Below, in pieces: positions 37,290 through 49,595 of a DNA stretch of 64,000 bases. The DNA is taken from NCBI RefSeq assembly GCF_016097555.1, contig NC_054713.1:558001-622000 (forward strand), read 5' to 3'. The translations under genes and the position numbers were made by a program. The notes under the pieces were generated by a model. That model was not told where the DNA came from. It was given only the letters and a program-made list of their open reading frames with translations, and ran no database searches. Position 1 is the first letter of the stretch. Each line of letters starts with the position of its first letter. Source of the DNA: Gigantopelta aegis (Eukaryota > Mollusca > Gastropoda > Neomphalida > Peltospiridae).

Positions 37290-37796
37290 TCTGTGTATAC
37301 CTTTTGAGAGTGTGTCTTCAGACTACTGTCATTTGTGAATACCTTTAGAGTGAGCATCTTCAGACTACTGTCATTTGTGAACACCTTTAGAGTGTGCGTC
37401 TTCAGTCTACTGTCGTTTGTGAACACCTTTAGAGTGTGCCTCTTCAGACTACTGTCGTTTGTGAATACCTTTAGAGTGTGCCTCTTCAGACTACTGTCGT
37501 TTGTGAATACCTTTAGAGTGTGAGTCTTCAGACTACTGTCGTTTGTGAATACCTTTAGAGTGTGCGTCTTCAGACTACTGTCGTTTGTGAATACCTTTAG
37601 AGTGTGCGTCTTCAGACTACTGTCGTTTGTGAATACCTTTAGAGTGTGCGTCTTCAGACTACTGTCGTTTGTGAATACCTTTAGAGAGTGCGTCTTCAGA
37701 CTACTGTAGTTTGTGAATACCTTTAGAGTGTGCGTCTTCAGACTACTGTCGTTTGTGAATACCTTTAGAGTGTGCGTCTTCAGACTACTGTCGTTT
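37290..37796 (-). repeat. 42-bp minisatellite copying an exon end and its splice donor
   Basis: Twelve units of 42 bp. The unit nearest 37796 is the coding end of the 37763-37947 exon, and the other eleven fill about 87% of the following 530-bp intron. Each unit is the last 36 bp of the exon plus six intron bases (gtattc), so every unit carries its own aag|gtattc donor (the last has aag|gtatac). No unit contains an in-frame stop. The peptide equivalent is VFTNDSSLKTHTLK. Confidence 0.95.
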
Positions 37797-37947
37797 GTGT
37801 AGCTGCGATGACAGATGACACACTTGTAGAGTCGAGTCTCTGCCTTCTTCACCTGGTCGTCATGGTTACGTAGGTGATGATGCAGATTTGACAGCTGAGC
37901 AAACGCCCGATCACATCCATCTATAGCGCACTTGTAGGGCTTTTCTC
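37763..37947 (-). CDS. C2H2 zinc-finger gene, third visible exon (two fingers)
   Basis: Bounded by the acceptor caattcag (37948) and the donor aag|gtattc (37762-37761). Phase 1 in and phase 0 out. It reads EKPYKCAIDGCDRAFAQLSN onward, a C-x4-C-x12-H-x3-H finger. A longer linker (DDQVKKAETRLYK) leads to a second finger, C-VI-C-HRSYTNDSSLKT-H, whose last His comes from the next exon. The pair (GC-type finger with QLSNL, long linker, next finger with xYT/SxxSL) resembles fingers in ZNF384, ZNF362, rotund and LIN-29, which bind A-rich DNA. The orthologue is inferred, not proven. The donor is the first of twelve tandem copies, and using a later one would lengthen the protein by 14 residues per unit without frame loss. 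Confidence 0.9.
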
Positions 37948-38180
37948 CTGAATTGGTAACAAATTAAACAATAATCAAACATATATGTGTATATCATAAA
38001 ATTTATCTAACAGCTTTTCTCCTCAATTAGTATCACCACATTTAAAAATCATCACATATAAATACAACAGTATATATCATTAAACTGGTTTACATACTAT
38101 AGGCAATTGTACATAAATATAGTTTTAATTTGAATACAGTACACAAGAAAACAATGTGGGTAACATATTCTGAAGTTTGA

Positions 38181-38590
38181 TCCCTGATTTTACATGAATA
38201 TTCATACACTGCAGCTTTGTAGAAGATTCTAAATACGATCCCTGATTTTACATGAATATTCATACACTGCAGCTGTTGTAGATTTTAAATATGATCCCTG
38301 ATTTTACATCAGTATTCATACACTGCAGCTGTTGTAGAAGATTCTAAATACGATCCCTGATTTTACATCAATATTCATACACTGCAGCTGTTGTAGAAGA
38401 TTCTAAATACAATCCTTGATTTTACATGAATATTCATACATTGCAGCTGTTGTAGAAGATTCTAAATATGATCCCTGATTTTACATGAATATTCATACAC
38501 TGCAAGTGTTGTAGGAGATTCTAAATACGATCCCTGATTTCACATGAATATTCACACACTGCAGCTGTTGTAGAAGATTCTAAATACGGC
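38181..38590. repeat. 59-bp minisatellite in intron, 7 units
   Basis: Units with gatccctgattttacatg, aatattcatacactgcag and 'ctgttgtagaagattcta'. About 230 bp upstream of the third exon's acceptor. Confidence 0.94.
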
Positions 38591-38756
38591 AGTTACACAA
38601 AAAAATAATGTTACAAACTATGTAAACAGAGGCAATGCATACTAAAGGAGAGGAATATATACTGACACCCCAGCACATTGTTTAATGACACACAGCACAT
38701 CAATGGTGAACATAGATCTAACAATTGTGAGAAAACTCACAAATTAGCAGCAAGGC

Positions 38757-40162
38757 ATCTTTTTTATGCACCTTCTCAGAGAGCTAAAATCTAAACATTG
38801 ACATAAGAAACCCATCAATTAGCAGCAAGGCATCTTTTATATGCACCGGCCTCGGTGTCGTCGTGGCAGGCCATCGGTCTACAGGCTGGTAGGTACTGGG
38901 TTCGGATCCCAGTCGAGGCATGGGATTTTTAATCCAGATACCGACTCCAAACCCTGAGTGAGTGCTCCGCAAGGCTCAATGGGTAGGTGTAAACCACTTG
39001 CACCGACCAGTGATCCATAACTGGTTCAACAAAGGCCATGGTTTGTGCTATCCTGCCTGTGGGAAGCACAAATAAAAGATCCCTTGCTGCCTGTCGTAAA
39101 AAAGAGTAGCCTATGTGGCGACAGCGGGTTTCCTCTAAAAATAGTGTCAAAATGACCATATGTTTGACGTTCAATAGCCGATGATAAGATTAAAAATCAA
39201 TGTGCTCTAGTGGCGTCGTTAAATAAAACAAACTTTTACTTTACTTTTATATGCACCTTCTTAGAGAGCTAAAACCTAAACATTAACATAAGAAACCCAT
39301 CAATTAGCAACAAGGCATCTTTTATATGCACCTTCTTAGATGCTAAAATCTAAACATTAACATAAGAAACCCATCAATTGGCAGCAAGGCATCTTTTATA
39401 TGCACCTTCTTAGAGAGCTAAAATCTAAACATTAACATAAACCCATCAATTGGCAGCAAGGCATCTTTTATATGCACCTTCTTAGAGAGCTAAAACCTAA
39501 ACATTACATAAGAAACCCATCAATTGGCAGCAAGGCATCTTTTATATGCACCTTCTTAGAGAGCTAAAACCTAAACATTACATAAGAAACCCATCAATTA
39601 GCAGCAAGGCATCTTTTATATGCACCTTTTTAGAGAGCTAAAACCTAAACATTAACATAAGAAACCCATCAATTAGCAGCAAGGCATCTTTTATATGCAC
39701 CTTCTTAGAGAGCTAAAACCTAAACATTACACAAGAAACCCATCAATTAGCAGCAAGGCATCTTTTATATGCACCTTCTTAGAGAGCTAAAACCTAAACA
39801 TTAACATAAGAAACCCATCAATTAGCAGCAAGGCATCTTTTATATGCACCTTCTTAGAGAGCTAAAACCTAAACATTACATAAGAAACCCATCAATTAGC
39901 AGCAAGGCATCTTTTATATGCACCTTCTTAGAGAGCTAAAACCTAAACATTACACAAGAAACCCATCAATTAGCAGCAAGGCATCTTTTATATGCACCTT
40001 CTTAGAGAGCTAAAACCTAAACATTACATAAGAAACCCATCAATTAGCAGCAAGGCATCTTTTATATGCACCTTCTTAGAGAGCTAAAACCTAAACATTA
40101 ACATAAGAAACCCATCAATTAGCAGCAAGGCATCTTTTATATGCACCTTCTTAGAGAGCTAG
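38757..40162 (-). repeat. 75-bp minisatellite derived from the SINE core, split by a SINE
   Basis: About 13 units (excluding the insert). Each carries ttagcagcaaggcatctttt joined to tatatgcacc, the reverse complement of the SINE core, plus a non-SINE half with 'gagagctaaaacctaaac'. A full SINE sits inside it at 38848-39243. Confidence 0.9.
38848..39243 (+). mobile_element. full-length tRNA-derived SINE with target-site duplication
   Basis: 396 bp flanked by the 14-bp direct repeat cttttatatgcacc (38834-38847 and 39244-39257). Head: ggcctcggtgtcgtcgtgg with an A-box-like segment, and B box ggttcggatccc at 38899-38910. The body includes 'aataaaagatcccttgctg' and the tail is gttaaataaaacaaactttt. 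Intact ends and duplication show insertion into an already existing minisatellite. Confidence 0.9.
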
Positions 40163-40350
40163 GGTAAAAAGTGTTTTGTTTGACACCACTATGACACATT
40201 GAGTTATTAATCATCGGTTACTGGATGTCAAACATTTGGTAATTCTGACATATAGTCTTAGAGTGGAAACCTGCTACAGTTTTCCGTTAGTAGCAAGGGA
40301 TCTTTTATATGCACCATGGAGTTTGATATACCAGTCGTGGGCTACGTCCC
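40163..40350 (-). mobile_element. SINE fragment, reverse
   Basis: Tail-first: 'gacaccactatgacacatt', 'atcatcggttactggatgtc', 'gtagcaagggatctttta', 'gatataccagtcgtggg'. Directly abuts the SINE-derived array. Confidence 0.75.
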
Positions 40351-41561
40351 ATCTCAGAGATAGGATAGAAGAGCCTGTACTGTGTAAAAGAAACATGTAC
40401 GACTCTCTCTCTAATCAGAAAACTGTAATCATGAACATGTTCAAGACCTTCCCATATTCATCTTTCCACACAGTGACGTCTTTAAGATGAGAAATATCAG
40501 ATGAACAGGAAATTATAGGCAGCGATTACCGTCCGTTATAAATGGCTAAACAAGCCGATAGCAAAAGGCTAAGAATGATGCAGTCTTATTGGTTTGTTTG
40601 TAAATATTAACACCATACATGTATGTGTTCTAAGGGTTAATTCTGCCAGAGGGAACGGAGAGTAAAATTACATACTCTGAAATCTGACAAATTAATCAAT
40701 GCATTTTTATAAAGATTATAGGAAGAGAATTGCTGTTTGATATTTCTCACAGTGCATGAAAGGCAGTGTCCAATTTCAAAAGATTTCCAATCCGTTTAAC
40801 CCCGTAATAGGGTCACGTATCGTCGGTTTATTTTTTATCAAGCACCCTCAAATTATTTATTACTCACACTCTAACTACAGGCTATATAATATTAACCAAT
40901 CGGGGACAACCTTTCCAATATGTATCACAAAGTCATCAGCACGTACAATTACTAACATCCAGTCTAGAAGTGAATTAATTTTTTGAAATTCTATTCCTAA
41001 TGAAGATTTATTAAAAAGTTGGCGAAAAATTGTTTGAAATTCTATACCTAACAAGGGGGCCTACATGTATATTAATAACTTCCCTGTACACTCCAACAAA
41101 ATTACATGCTTAACACAATTTCATCATTATTATATTTCATAATAATAATTTCGTACCGTCCCTTCTGTTAACTGAACAGGAGTATAATGAGAAATAATTG
41201 TATGAAATCTGTCAGGTGGACTTCTCCTTCACAGACATTGCGGCTGATGAACAAACCATGTGCCAACTATAGGAAGCTGAAACACCTCGACAAACATGCT
41301 AACATGACACTAGAGGCGAGTGCTTCTTCAAGTGACAATGATAATTAATTTACTACCCAAATGAGATAAAAAAAAAAAAATTAAAACTGAAAGTTTGATA
41401 GTTTATCTATTGAAAACTTAGCCACAAATAATGTGTGGCCGACTTGTAAAATTAATCTGCCTACCTATATAATTTTACAGAGGTCCAGTTTAAACAGTAG
41501 AAGAAAAGACTTAAACCATACATTCCTTTCTTTTCTCTTTGCCATATATACATATCTACAA
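40351..41561. other. intronic unique sequence
   Basis: Within the 4.7-kb intron of the zinc-finger gene. No further exon, RNA gene or regular repeat recognised. Confidence 0.5.
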
Positions 41562-41870
41562 ATGTGGTAAAGTGCTCGCTTGATGCGTGGTCGGTCTGGG
41601 ATCAATCCCCATAGGTGGGCCCATTGAGCTATTTCTCGTTCTAGCCAGTGCACCATGACTGGCATATCAAAGGTCGTGGTATGTACTACCCTGTGTGGTA
41701 TGGTGCATATAAAAGATCCCTTGCTGCTAATCGGAAAGAGTAGCCCATGAAGTAGCAACAGCGGGTTTCCTCTCTGAATATCTGTGTGGTCCTTAACCAT
41801 ATGTCTGACGCCATATAAACATAAATAAAATATGATGAGTGCATCGTTAAATAAACGTTTCTTTCAATCC
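41562..41870 (+). mobile_element. near full-length SINE
   Basis: A-box-like gtggtaaagtgctcgctt, B-box-like ggtctgggatcaatcccc, body blocks through 'gtgcatataaaagatccc', and tail 'gcatcgttaaataaacg'. The 3' part (ctgtgtggtccttaaccat) is a different subfamily from the 38848 copy. Confidence 0.85.
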
Positions 41871-41947
41871 TATTACTTGAGATGCAGCCCAAACCAAACC
41901 TCAAATATAGTTTAAGTTCTGCGACTTCCAATGAACTTCCTGGTCAT

Positions 41948-42085
41948 GTCGAGGCGGGGACGAAGCCCAATGGTAAAGTGCTTGCCTCATGTGCAGTTGA
42001 TCTGGGATCGATCCCCGGCAGTGGGCCCATTGGGCTATTTGTTGTTACAGCCACTGCACCACGACTGGTACATGTATATCAAACG
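41948..42085 (+). mobile_element. SINE head and body, 3'-truncated
   Basis: acgaagcccaatggtaaag, 'gatctgggatcgatcccc', 'agtgggcccattgggcta', 'ccactgcaccacgactgg'. Runs straight into a reverse copy. Confidence 0.8.
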
Positions 42086-42295
42086 CTGTGTTTTGTTGAA
42101 CAACACAGCTAGAGCACATTAATTTATCAATCATTTGGTCATTTTGACATATAGTCTCAGAGAGGAAACCTGCTACAATTTTCCATTAGTAGCCAGGGAT
42201 CTTTTATATGTACCACCCCACAGACAGGATAGTACATACCACAGCCTTTGATAAACCAGTCATGGTACACTGGCTGGAAAGAGAAATACCTTCCA
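42086..42295 (-). mobile_element. SINE body and tail, reverse
   Basis: 'caacacagctagagcacatt', 'gtagccagggatctttta', 'accccacagacaggatag', 'aaaccagtcatggtacac'. With the 41948 piece it forms a head-to-head inverted pair. Confidence 0.8.
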
Positions 42296-42658
42296 TAGAT
42301 GCAAAAACTACAAGGACCAATTGTGGGTACCGAACTACAAGGTTTAGTGCCCTGGCAAACAGACTACAACTTGTACACGGTATGCACTGTGCTGTATGTG
42401 GGGAAACTGGACACACACACACACACACATATATATGATGCCTTGCTGCTCTGGTATTCCATTAGTATCCCATACTTATACAAATCAGTGTAGGTGCCAA
42501 TGTAGCCATTTCTTATATACATGCATACAATAGTCCCCAAATAGCTGTTGTTTAACATGTGCTGAGGTGTCATTAAACAAATGCCCCTTTCCTTTCGTTC
42601 CAGTCCAACTATCCACCTGTCCATCTATCCATCCGTCTGTCATTCAGTTGGTCAGTAC

Positions 42659-42835
42659 CTGTGTGTATCCGGATGTGTTGCTGAAGGTGAGACAGTTGTT
42701 TGAAACATTTGTCGCAGTACGGACAGTCGTGTTTCCGTACCCCAGAATGCACCAGGTTGTGTTGGTTCAGCTGTGGTTTGCTTCGAAATCCCTTCAGGCA
42801 CGTGGGGCACATGTGGGACTTTTCAGGGGTCTCTC
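42659..42835 (-). CDS. C2H2 zinc-finger gene, second visible exon (duplicated two-finger block)
   Basis: A 177-bp exon between the acceptor tgttaccag (42836) and the donor acacag|gtactg, phase 1 at both ends, so skipping it keeps the frame. It encodes ETPEKSHMCPTCLKGFRSKP then QLNQHNLVHSGVRKH and DCPYCDKCFKQLSHLQQHIR IHTG: two C-x2-C-x12-H-x3-H fingers. It is 47/58 identical to the end of the 54084-54412 exon. Inclusion would give six fingers, skipping four. It cannot simply replace the 54-kb exon, because that one accepts phase 2. No exon-edge minisatellite follows this exon, unlike the other three. Confidence 0.9.
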
Positions 42836-43047
42836 CTGGTAACAAGGGATTGTCATCAGTTTACGGTTTACCACTTAGTCACTGTGAATTGAAGCCATTG
42901 ACCCTTCGTACATGGATCTACTCAACGCACTGTGCATTTTTTTGTTTCAGATAAAATTAATTTTGAGCTGTTACAAAAACAGGGACGACCAGAAACAAGT
43001 GGAATTGATCAAAACTGGAAATCAGAGTAAAATGTTCCAATGTAATG

Positions 43048-44965
43048 TGTCAGTGACATGTAGTGGTGAATGTGTCAGTGACATGTAGTGGTAAATGTGT
43101 CAGTGACATGTAGTGGTGAATGTGACAGTGACATGTAGTGGTAAATGTGTCAGTGACATGTAGTGGTAAATATTTCAGTGACATGTCGTGGTAAATGTGT
43201 CAGTGACATGTAGTGGTGAATGTGTCAGTGACATGTAGTGGTGAATGTGACAGTGACATGTAGTGGTAAATGTGTCAGTGACATGTAGTGGTGAATGTGT
43301 CAGTGACATGTAGTGGTGAATGTGACAGTGACATGTAGTGGTAAATGTGTCAGTGACATGTAGTGGTGAATGTGACAGTGACATGTAGTGGTGAATGTGA
43401 CAGTGACATGTAGTGGTAAATGTGTCAGTGACATGTAGTGGTAAATGTGACAGTGACATGTAGTGGTAAATGTGACAGTGACATGTAGTGGTAAATGTGA
43501 CAGTGACATGTAGTGGTAAATGTGAAGTGTGTAGTGGTAAATGTGTCAGTGACATGTAGTGGTAAATGTGACAGTGACATGTAGTGGTAAATGTGACAGT
43601 GACATGTAGTGGTAAATGTGACAGTGACATGTAGTGGTAAATGTGTCAGTGACATGTAGTGGTGAATAGTGGTAAATAAATGTGTCAGTGACATGTAGTG
43701 GTAAATGTGTCAGTGACATGTAGTGGTGAATGTGTCAGTGACATGTAGTGGTAAATGTGTCAGTGACATGTAGTGGTAAATGTGTCAGTGACATGTAGTG
43801 GTGAATGTGTCAGTGTGTCAGTGACATGTAGTGGTAAATGTGTCAGTGACATGTAGTGGTAAATGTGTCAGTGACATGTAGTGGTGAATGTGTCAGTGAC
43901 ATGTAGTGGTAAATGTGTCAGTGACATGTAGTGGTAAATGTGTCAGTGACATGTAGTGGTAAATGTGTCAGTGACATGTAGTGGTGAATGTGTCAGTGAC
44001 ATGTAGTGGTAAATGTGTCAGTGACATGTAGTGGTAAATGTGTCAGTGACATGTAGTGGTAAATGTGTCAGTGACATGTAGTGGTAAATGTGTCAGTGAC
44101 ATGTAGTGGTAAATGTGTCAGTGACATGTAGTGGTAAATGTGTGACAGTGACATGTAGTGGTGTATGTGTCAGTGACATGTAGTGGTAAATGTGTCAGTG
44201 ACATGTAGTGGTAAATGTGTCAGTGACATGTAGTGGTAAATGTGTCAGTGACATGTAGTGGTAAATGTGTCAGTGACATGTAGTGGTGAATGTGTCAGTG
44301 ACATGTAGTGGTAAATGTGTCAGTGACATGTAGTGGTAAATGTGTCAGTGACATGTAGTGGTAAATGTGACAGTGACATGTAGTGGTAAATGTGACAGTG
44401 ACATGTAGTGGTAAATGTGACAGTGACATGTAGTGGTAAATGTGACAGTGACATGTAGTGGTAAATGTGTCAGTGACATGTAGTGGTAAATATTTCAGTG
44501 ACATGTAGTGGTAAATGTGACAGTGACATGTAGTGGTAAATGTGACAGTGACATGTAGTGGTAAATGTGTCAGTGACATGTAGTGGTAAATATTTCAGTG
44601 ACATGTAGTGGTAAATGTGACAGTGACATGTAGTGGTAAATGTGTCAGTGACATGTAGTGGTAAATATTTCAGTGACATGTAGTGGTAAATGTGTCAGTG
44701 ACATGTAGTGGTAAATGTGTCAGTGACATGTAGTGGTGAATGTGACAGTGACATGTAGTGGTAAATGTGACAGTGACATGTAGTGGTAAATGTGTCAGTG
44801 ACATGTAGTGGTGAATGTGTCAGTGACATGTAGTGGTAAATGTGTCAGTGACATGTAGTGGTAAATGTGTCAGTGACATGTAGTGGTGAATGTGTCAGTG
44901 ACATGTAGTGGTAAATATTTCAGTGACATGTAGTGGTGAATGTGTCAGTGACATGTAGTGGTAAC
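43048..44965. repeat. 25-bp minisatellite, about 77 units, intronic
   Basis: Unit tgtcagtgacatgtagtggt plus aaatg, with t/a (tgtcag/tgacag), aaatg/gaatg and atattt variants. Open frames on - (SLSHLPLHVTVTFTTTCHC-like) result from the 75-bp triple period. Confidence 0.97.
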
Positions 44966-44984
44966 AAAATGTAATAGCCAAAAC

Positions 44985-45670
44985 TACTGTACATTGTATT
45001 GTAACTGAACATACTGTACAGTGCTATAATAAAAAATATTGTTCACTGTGTAATAACTGAAAATATTGTACAGTGTGTAATAGCTGAAATATTGTACAGT
45101 GTGTAATAACAACATATTGTCCACTGTAAAAACCGAAAATATTGTCTTGTGTATTAATTGAAAATATTGTAAACTGTGTAATAACTGAAAATACTGTACA
45201 CTAAATATGTATGTAATAAATGAAAATGTTGCACATAACTGAAATACATGTATTATCCATTGTGTAATAACTGAAAATATTGTTCAATGTGTAATAACTG
45301 AAAATATTGTACATGGTCATAACTAAAAATATTGTAAACTGTTTAATAACTGAAATATTGCACACTATAATAACCAAAAATATTGTATTCTGTGTATTAA
45401 TTGAAAATATTGTACATTGTGTTATAACGGAAAACAGTGTACACTGTGTATTAAGTGCAAATAATGTACATTGTGTAATAACCGAAAATATTGTACACTG
45501 TGTATTGACTGAAAATATTGTACACTGTGTATTGACTGAAAATATTGTAAACTGTGTATCGACTGAAAATATTGTACACTGGGTAATAATAACTGAAAAT
45601 ATTGCTCACTGTGTAATAACCGAAAATATTGTACAATGTGTAATAACTGAAACAGTGTACACTGTGTATT
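44985..45670. repeat. 27-bp degenerate minisatellite, part 1
   Basis: Core 'gtgtaataactgaaaatatt' followed by gtacact. Units are strongly diverged and vary in length. Confidence 0.9.
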
Positions 45671-46044
45671 AAAGGGTCATTTCTGAGTTTACTACATTGT
45701 AAGATGTTTCCGACTAATAAAATACGTCTACGATTAAACTTACCTATTAAATATATTTTCTTGTTTAGAATATCAGTGTCTGTATATTCAAAGTGTTTGT
45801 GGTTGTCTTAATATTTGTAAGAAGCCCAAACTGGATTTTGTCTTCAAATAATTTCATACATATGAAAAAATTATATTTTAATAAATAAAATGAAATTTAA
45901 CAGGCTAGTACAAATATTAGAACAATCAGAAACACATTTAATATACAGCCACTAATATTTTATGCAGAAAAATATATTTGATATGTAATTACAATCGTTA
46001 AAAAGTCTCTGTTAGTCGATCTTAAAATTGCAGCAAACTCAAGA
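45671..46044. other. non-repeat spacer inside the 27-bp array
   Basis: AT-rich segment interrupting the array. No terminal repeats or duplication noticed. Confidence 0.5.
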
Positions 46045-47525
46045 ATGTACATTGTGTAATAACTGAAAATATTGTACACTGTATAAAGTGACTGAAATAT
46101 TGTCCATTGTGTAATAATGAAATATTGTCCACTGTGTAATAACTGAAATGATGTACACTGTGTAATAACTGAAATGATGTACACTGCGTAATAACTGAAA
46201 TGATGTACACTGTGTAATAACTGAAATACTGTCCACTGTGTAATAACTGAAATGAGGTACACTGTGTAATAAATGAAAATATTGTACACTGTCATAATTG
46301 AAAAATATTATAAACTGTGTAATAACTGAAATATTGTACAATATAATAACTGAAATATTGTACACTATAATAACAGAAAACATTGTCCTGTGTTTTAATT
46401 TAAAACACTGTACACTGTGTAATAATTGAAACTATTGCACATATAACTGAAATGCATGTACTGTCCAGTGTAATAACTGAAAATATTGTCCACTGTGTAA
46501 TAACCAAAATAGTGTACACTGTGTATTAAGTGCAAATATTGTACATATTGTAATAACCGAAAATATTGTAAACTGTGTATTGACTGAAAATATTGTACAC
46601 TGGGTAATATCTGAAAATATTGCTCACTGTATTATAACTGAAAATATTGTCCACTGTGTAATAACCGAAACAGTGTACACTGTGTATTAAGTGCAAATAT
46701 TGGACATATTGTAATAACCGAAAATATTGTAAACCGTGTATTGACTGAAAATATTGTACACTGGGTAATAATAACTGAAAATATTGCTCACTGTGTTATA
46801 ACTGAAAATATTGTCCACTGTGTAATAACCAAAACAGTGTACACTGTGTATTAAGTGCAAATATTGTACATATTGTAATAACCGAAAATATTGTAAACCA
46901 TGTATTGACTGAAAATATTGTACACTGGGTAATAATAACTGAAAATATTGCTCACTGTGTTATAACTGAACCAAAACAGTGTACACTGTGTATTAAGTGC
47001 AAATATTGTACATATTGTAATAACCAAAAATATTGCTCTGTGTATTGACTGAAAATATTGTACATTGGGTAATAACAGAAAATATTGCTCAGTGTTATAA
47101 CTGAAAATATTGCTCATTGTGTTATAACTGAAAATATTGCTCAATGTGTAATAAGTGAAAATATTTCTCACTGTGTTATATAACTGAAAATGTTGTGCCC
47201 TGTAATAACAGAAAATAGTGTACGCTGTGTAATAAGTGAAAATATTGTATAGTGTAATAACCAAAAATAATGTACTGTGTAAATTGACTGAAATATTGTA
47301 CACTGTGTATTAACTGAAAATAATGTACATTGTGTTGTAACCAAAACTTGTACAATTGGTAATAATAACTGAAAATATTGCTCACTTTGTAATAACTGAA
47401 AATATTGTACACTGTGTAGTAATTAAAAATATTGTACACAGTAATAACTGAAAATAGTGTACACTGTGCAGTAACTGAAAATACTGTACACTGTGTAATA
47501 ACTGAAAATATTATATGCTGTGTAA
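46045..47525. repeat. 27-bp degenerate minisatellite, part 2
   Basis: Same core as 44985-45670. Between about 46500 and 47000 a block of roughly 175 bp, marked by 'agtgtacactgtgtattaag', recurs in order about four times, a higher-order pattern. Confidence 0.9.
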
Positions 47526-48447
47526 TAACTACTTTGAAGGGCCAATGACTTTAACCAGATGTGAACTAATTTGACAAATAATAACTGACATTGAATATTA
47601 CCCAACATAGCTTACATGTATAATAAATTGCTAAATAAAAAAGCTACATCATAATTTCAGATTATAGTCAAGAGTTTGACATGCGAAGCAAAGCAATTTG
47701 ATTTTAAGCATGCTTGTTATGGGCGCAAGATCTGATAATGATCTAAGAGGGGAACCAGTCTATTTAATAATTAAACCTTCAATCATTTTGTTTCAATGAC
47801 AAGAAAAAAAACCCCAGAAATATTATCTTATAAATGTTAAAATAACAAATTGTCAAAGCTGTTTTCTTCAAGCTTTAACCCTGCTGTATAAATTAATTAT
47901 TTGCACACACAACACAAAACCCATTCAGTATATATGTCATATTGTAACCGGTTCTAGCTGACCTCACAGAGAAACAGTGGTAAGAGATATTTGAGTCTAA
48001 ATCATTGGCCAACCAGTGCAGACAGTACAGATTCGTACACACCATGTGATCAACTAGACATATGGGATTCACTACGTGTTTCATTACAAGGTGGATAATG
48101 GTGTGTTTTAAATACTTGATTGCCATATGAACCAATTACTCCGTGAACACCCCAGCACATTAAACAAACAGCTAATACTATTTGGTTTTTTAATTCAGTT
48201 CAAATGATGAAAGCCATTTCAATAAACCATTAGTTTCTAGTCACCTCACAATACATTGACATTAAACACAATACACATACCTGGGATATTATGCTCATTT
48301 TGATATATCAAAAAGTCTTCATGTATACATTACAATAATTAAATGCTAATTTTGTCCTACAAACTGTAACATGCCGACAGCGTTCCAAAGGCATGTTAGT
48401 GCTCCACGGTTTTGCAGCTCTATACATGTACAGATAATTTCACACGT
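47526..48447. other. intronic unique sequence
   Basis: No exon recognised. 47950-48080 may be a very old SINE relic (ccaaccagtgcagacagt, gtacacaccatg). Confidence 0.4.
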
Positions 48448-48760
48448 GCGGGGTGTAGCCCAGTAGTAAAGCACTCGCCTGATGCACGGTCGGTCTAGGA
48501 TAGCTCCCCGCTGGTGGGTCCATTGGGCCATTTCTCGTTCCAACCACTGCACCACGGCAGGTATAGCAAAAACTATAGTATGTGCTGTCCTGTCTGTGGG
48601 ATGGTGCATATAAAAGATACCTTGTTACTAATGGAAAAAATTTGAGGGTTTCCTCTCTAACATTACATGTAAAAAGTTACCAAATGTTTGACATCCGATT
48701 ACCGATGATTAATAAATCAGTGTGTGATAGTGTTGTCATTAAAGCACACGTTTAGATAAT
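48448..48760 (+). mobile_element. near full-length SINE
   Basis: Head ggggtgtagcccagtagtaa, 'cactcgcctgatgcacgg', body 'ggatggtgcatataaaaga', and tail 'cattaaagcacacgttta'. The tRNA-like A and B boxes are recognisable but mutated. Confidence 0.85.
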
Positions 48761-49264
48761 TTCATTTGCAATAACAGTTAATGTAACAGAAAAGTACAGA
48801 TTGAAAGCAGTGATATCTTTATGGGCATAAAGCTAGCAACACATATTGTGAGTCTTCACACCTAGTTGTTATACACAGCACCAAGACTGAAAAACTGAAC
48901 AGGGTATTTCCCAATATGACGTCATAATATGGGAATCCTTGCTCCGTTAATGGTGCGTAAATGGAGAATTTTCAAGCACTGTCCAAAACCGAATCCGACA
49001 ATATGTAAGTTTTTTTTTTAAAAACATTGGTTCAAAATCATCCATAATCAGATGCGTTTTATGAATGACAAACAGACATTTAATGTATATATGTGTCACT
49101 AGCTTTAGTCAAGTGTCTTGGTATGATAAAAACGTTAGCCGCTATTTCCCCTTACATTAACTGTTAATGAAACACAGGAGAAAGCGATCCACTTATTAAA
49201 TGTTAAATACCTATAGTCAGGTAACACAGTGTCATGTCTACGTCAACGGTACATAAAACGTATT

Positions 49265-49595
49265 AAAAGATATCTGATATGCACTTCCCCACAGACAGGA
49301 CAGCACATACCACGGCCAACTGACCAGTTGTGGTGCACTGGTTATAATGAGAACAAATCCAATCAGCTGAATGGCTCCATAGAGGTGCTTTAATCGTGCG
49401 ACGTCAGTACCTGAGGTGAGCGCTCAACCGACTGAACTAAATCCCACTCCTGGATACAGTAGCCCATAGCATGGTGGCAGCAGACTTCCTCTCTTTTTCT
49501 ACGTGTGCTTCTTAACCACTGTCTAGCATCATATAACTGGATTTAAAATGCGTTCACTGCATCATTAAATAAAACATTCCTTCCGTTCAATAAAT
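49265..49595. mobile_element. SINE fragments, mixed orientation
   Basis: 49265-49360 is reverse (cttccccacagacaggac, 'agttgtggtgcactggtt'). 49445-49595 is forward (agtagcccatagcatgg, 'gtgcttcttaaccactgtc', 'catcattaaataaaac'). 49720-49800 also holds a reverse head-like piece. Confidence 0.65.

Noticed and set aside
37217-37852. 211-codon frame as one continuous exon
   Set aside because: It reads through the donor array and enters the last exon in the wrong frame. A spliced model explains it better, though extended-exon isoforms remain possible.
38848-38925. tRNA gene at the SINE head
   Set aside because: A and B boxes are present but the cloverleaf is not kept and the sequence continues as a SINE body. 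Same for heads at 41562, 41948 and 48448.
43175-44679. Frames reading MSLSHLPLHVTVTF-like repeats
   Set aside because: Produced by the 25-bp array (75-bp triple period). No gene structure.
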